Positions 5,048 to 6,402 of a stretch of 6,402 nt of DNA are shown here, piece after piece. Positions within the stretch are counted from its first letter, which is position 1. The number at the start of each line of letters is the position of its first letter. The position numbers were made by a program, and so were the translations under genes. The DNA is taken from assembly GCA_937881505.1 (NCBI GenBank), contig CALGEM010000272.1:1-6402 (forward strand), written 5' to 3'. Under the pieces are notes generated by a model, which saw only the letters and a program-made list of their open reading frames with translations, was not told the DNA's origin and ran no database searches. Source of the DNA: an uncultured euryarchaeote (GTDB lineage Archaea > Thermoplasmatota > Poseidoniia > Poseidoniales > Poseidoniaceae).

Positions 5048-5886
5048 ACATCATGGGACTACTCGATAAAGCAGCAGCATCAGGAGGCGAAGAGGCCAAA
5101 CCCGTCGCCAAAGCCAAACCCGTCGCCAAGGCCAAGCCTGTCGCGAAAGCCGTGGCAAAGGCCAAGCCAGTCAAGGCACAAAAGGCGGCCAAGACCAAGA
5201 AAGCGCGTGCACCTCGTATACGCCCTGTTGGCCTGGCTGATGATTATGAACTGGCTACCACGATGAATCGGCGCATCACATGGCTGGTCAATTTCATCAT
5301 TAATTTCGGTGTGCTTTTCGCAGCTATTTTCATCTCAATGTCGGATACAAGCATTGTTACGACGATCCTTTATGCCGTAAGCGCTGGAATCATTATCCTG
5401 AACGGTATTTTCATCCCAATGAAATTCGCTCGAAACCTCGGTCAATTTGTATCACGAACAAAATTCATCCGCGGTGATGGCTCCAATCCATTGTTCCTTC
5501 ACGGCATACTGGTCAACATGACGGGGCTTCTCTCCCTTATTGGCGTCATCATCGTCTTCACCCAATTTCAATCCCTGACGGATTCAGACAACACGATGGC
5601 CATCATCATGTTTAGCCTTGGTACCATCTTCATCATTCTCTGGTTCATTGACCGATTCCTCCGTAATGGAAGTGAAATGGGACAAGGACTCTACGATCTT
5701 GTCTTTGGCGCATATCTCGTCAAATATGTCCCATCCGATGATGAAAAGGCCACAGGCATCTGGGCACGGTTGGAAAACATGGGGAACTTTGGAGACCAAC
5801 TGCTCAAGCGACAAGAAGAGCGCAAGGCAAAGAAAGAGGAAAAGGAAGCCAACGCCGAGAAAGAAACCAATCCTCAAGAAGATTGA
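5044..5886 (+). CDS. Four-helix membrane protein with Lys/Ala-rich AKPVAK N-terminal repeat
   Basis: The 280-residue product has a cytoplasm-type basic tail (18-60) made of AKPVAK repeats and lysine-rich sequence. Four likely membrane helices follow, at about 78-98, 103-126, 150-176 and 184-206, and then a highly charged C-terminus (255-280) rich in Lys and Glu. The positive tail and two charged ends suggest that both termini face the cytoplasm. The basic tail could bind nucleic acid or the acidic C-terminal domain of the protein encoded just upstream; this is inference. GTG 5044 overlaps the preceding stop (GTGA), with AAGGA 3 nt upstream. ATG 5053, three codons later, has the same AAGGA at 12 nt and is a fair alternative. 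I recognise no family and see no catalytic motif. Confidence 0.85.
   Translation: MNIMGLLDKAAASGGEEAKPVAKAKPVAKAKPVAKAVAKAKPVKAQKAAKTKKARAPRIRPVGLADDYELATTMNRRITWLVNFIINFGVLFAAIFISMSDTSIVTTILYAVSAGIIILNGIFIPMKFARNLGQFVSRTKFIRGDGSNPLFLHGILVNMTGLLSLIGVIIVFTQFQSLTDSDNTMAIIMFSLGTIFIILWFIDRFLRNGSEMGQGLYDLVFGAYLVKYVPSDDEKATGIWARLENMGNFGDQLLKRQEERKAKKEEKEANAEKETNPQED
5095..5175 (+). repeat. 18-bp tandem repeat encoding AKPVAK
   Basis: Three consecutive 18-bp units (5095-5112, 5113-5130, 5131-5148) each encode AKPVAK with only a few synonymous changes. They are followed by a 12-bp unit encoding AVAK and a partial AKPVK unit. Near-identity at the DNA level points to recent slippage expansion. The resulting tail resembles lysine/alanine/proline-rich histone-H1-like tails in composition only. 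Confidence 0.9.
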
Positions 5887-5906
5887 ACCTCATTCTACTT
5901 TGAGGT
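5887..5906 (+). promoter_or_regulatory. Hairpin containing the ribosome site of the hydrolase gene
   Basis: ACCTCA (5887-5892) and TGAGGT (5901-5906) pair perfectly around an 8-nt loop, starting directly after the TGA of the membrane-protein gene. The 3' arm is the GAGGT Shine-Dalgarno motif, 6 nt before GTG 5913. It is a shorter version of the arrangement upstream of priS. A six-pair stem could arise by chance. Confidence 0.4.
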
Positions 5907-5912
5907 GGACTC

Positions 5913-6402
5913 GTGCTGAACGTATTGCGCAAGCATAATCACGTTTTACCAGCATGTGTGTTCCTGCTTGGGCTTGTTTGTTCTGTTTGGTTCTTATCGA
6001 TCAATGTCCTTGTTGGGGCCTTTTGTTGTATCCTCACCCTCTTTTTGACCTATCTTGAACTGGTTACGCAGTGGTCATTCCGAGCACCCCCTCGGCGCAA
6101 ACCAAAACTCGACGATAACCGATATGAATCACGTATGATCGTCGTCAATGGCCATCGTATAGCGCACTACATCGCGGCAGGACGGCCGGGTATGCCTCTT
6201 GTATGGATGTGTCATGGCTGGACATCTGCATCGAGCAGAATGGTGGACCGGGCTGAATCGTTTCTTGAGCGTGGATGGAGTGTATTACTCGTTGACCTTC
6301 CCGGCCACGGCATCTCGGACGGGTTAGAGAAATGGTCTGCGGAAGAATCAACCACATTGCTCATCTCAGCCATCAACAATTTACAACGTGAACAGCCCGA
6401 CC
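5913..6402 (+). CDS. Membrane-anchored alpha/beta hydrolase, C-terminus beyond window
   Basis: The frame is open from GTG 5913 to the right edge (163 codons, no stop). It starts 26 bp after the membrane-protein gene with a GAGGTGG ribosome site (5902-5908). Two hydrophobic segments (about 11-28 and 29-49) form an N-terminal anchor or hairpin. A basic patch (RAPPRRKPK, 57-65) follows, so the catalytic domain probably faces the cytoplasm. The hydrolase fold begins near residue 74: VNGHRIAHYIAAG is the first strand pair, MCHGWTSASSRM (99-110) is the HG oxyanion-hole loop after strand 3, and LLVDLPGHGISDG (125-137) is the classic strand-4 motif. The nucleophile elbow (GxSxG), acid and histidine lie beyond the window, so activity and substrate cannot be judged. 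The sequence matches the broad lysophospholipase/peptidase-like group. Confidence 0.88.
   Translation, partial: MLNVLRKHNHVLPACVFLLGLVCSVWFLSINVLVGAFCCILTLFLTYLELVTQWSFRAPPRRKPKLDDNRYESRMIVVNGHRIAHYIAAGRPGMPLVWMCHGWTSASSRMVDRAESFLERGWSVLLVDLPGHGISDGLEKWSAEESTTLLISAINNLQREQPD

Noticed and set aside
4740..5198. 152-codon minus-strand frame with an Ala/Thr/Leu repeat
   Set aside because: The repeat mirrors the AKPVAK-encoding units on the plus strand, which have a ribosome site and a coupled upstream gene.

Overview
This window looks like a piece of an archaeal chromosome. The best guess is a marine Thermoplasmatota lineage such as Poseidoniia (Marine Group II), with moderate confidence. It encodes an archaeo-eukaryotic type DNA primase catalytic subunit (PriS). 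Genes are tightly packed in one direction with Shine-Dalgarno motifs, and several start at GTG. There are no rRNA, tRNA, CRISPR or transposase features.

Layout. On the minus strand, bases 1-737 hold the first 245 codons of a second, divergent PriS that runs off the left edge. Just upstream of it on the same strand (786-980) is a 64-residue protein. A 75-bp divergent promoter region (981-1055) separates this pair from a plus-strand gene train that fills the rest: an MqnD-family protein (1056-1934), a HEAT-repeat protein resembling the C-terminal half of deoxyhypusine hydroxylase (1944-2432), a small LIM-like zinc-site protein (2486-2695), PriS (2747-3946), a Pro/Ala-rich protein with a duplicated C-terminal motif (4034-5047), a four-helix membrane protein with an AKPVAK repeat (5044-5886), and a membrane-anchored alpha/beta hydrolase cut by the right edge (5913-6402). 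No gene-free stretch exceeds 300 bases.

How it fits together. The main structural feature is an inverted, diverged duplication of a two-gene cassette: small protein then priS, with 48-bp and 51-bp spacers. It flanks mqnD and the hydroxylase-like gene. The minus-strand copy has different arginine codon use, and its small protein has lost two of four putative zinc ligands. This suggests an old paralogue or a gene acquired from a relative. The second notable item is the half-length deoxyhypusine hydroxylase-like protein: archaea modify aIF5A with deoxyhypusine, but a standard HEAT-repeat hydroxylase is not generally recognised in them. The plus-strand train probably forms one or two transcripts. 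Hairpins whose 3' arm contains the ribosome-binding site precede priS and the hydrolase and may tune expression within it.
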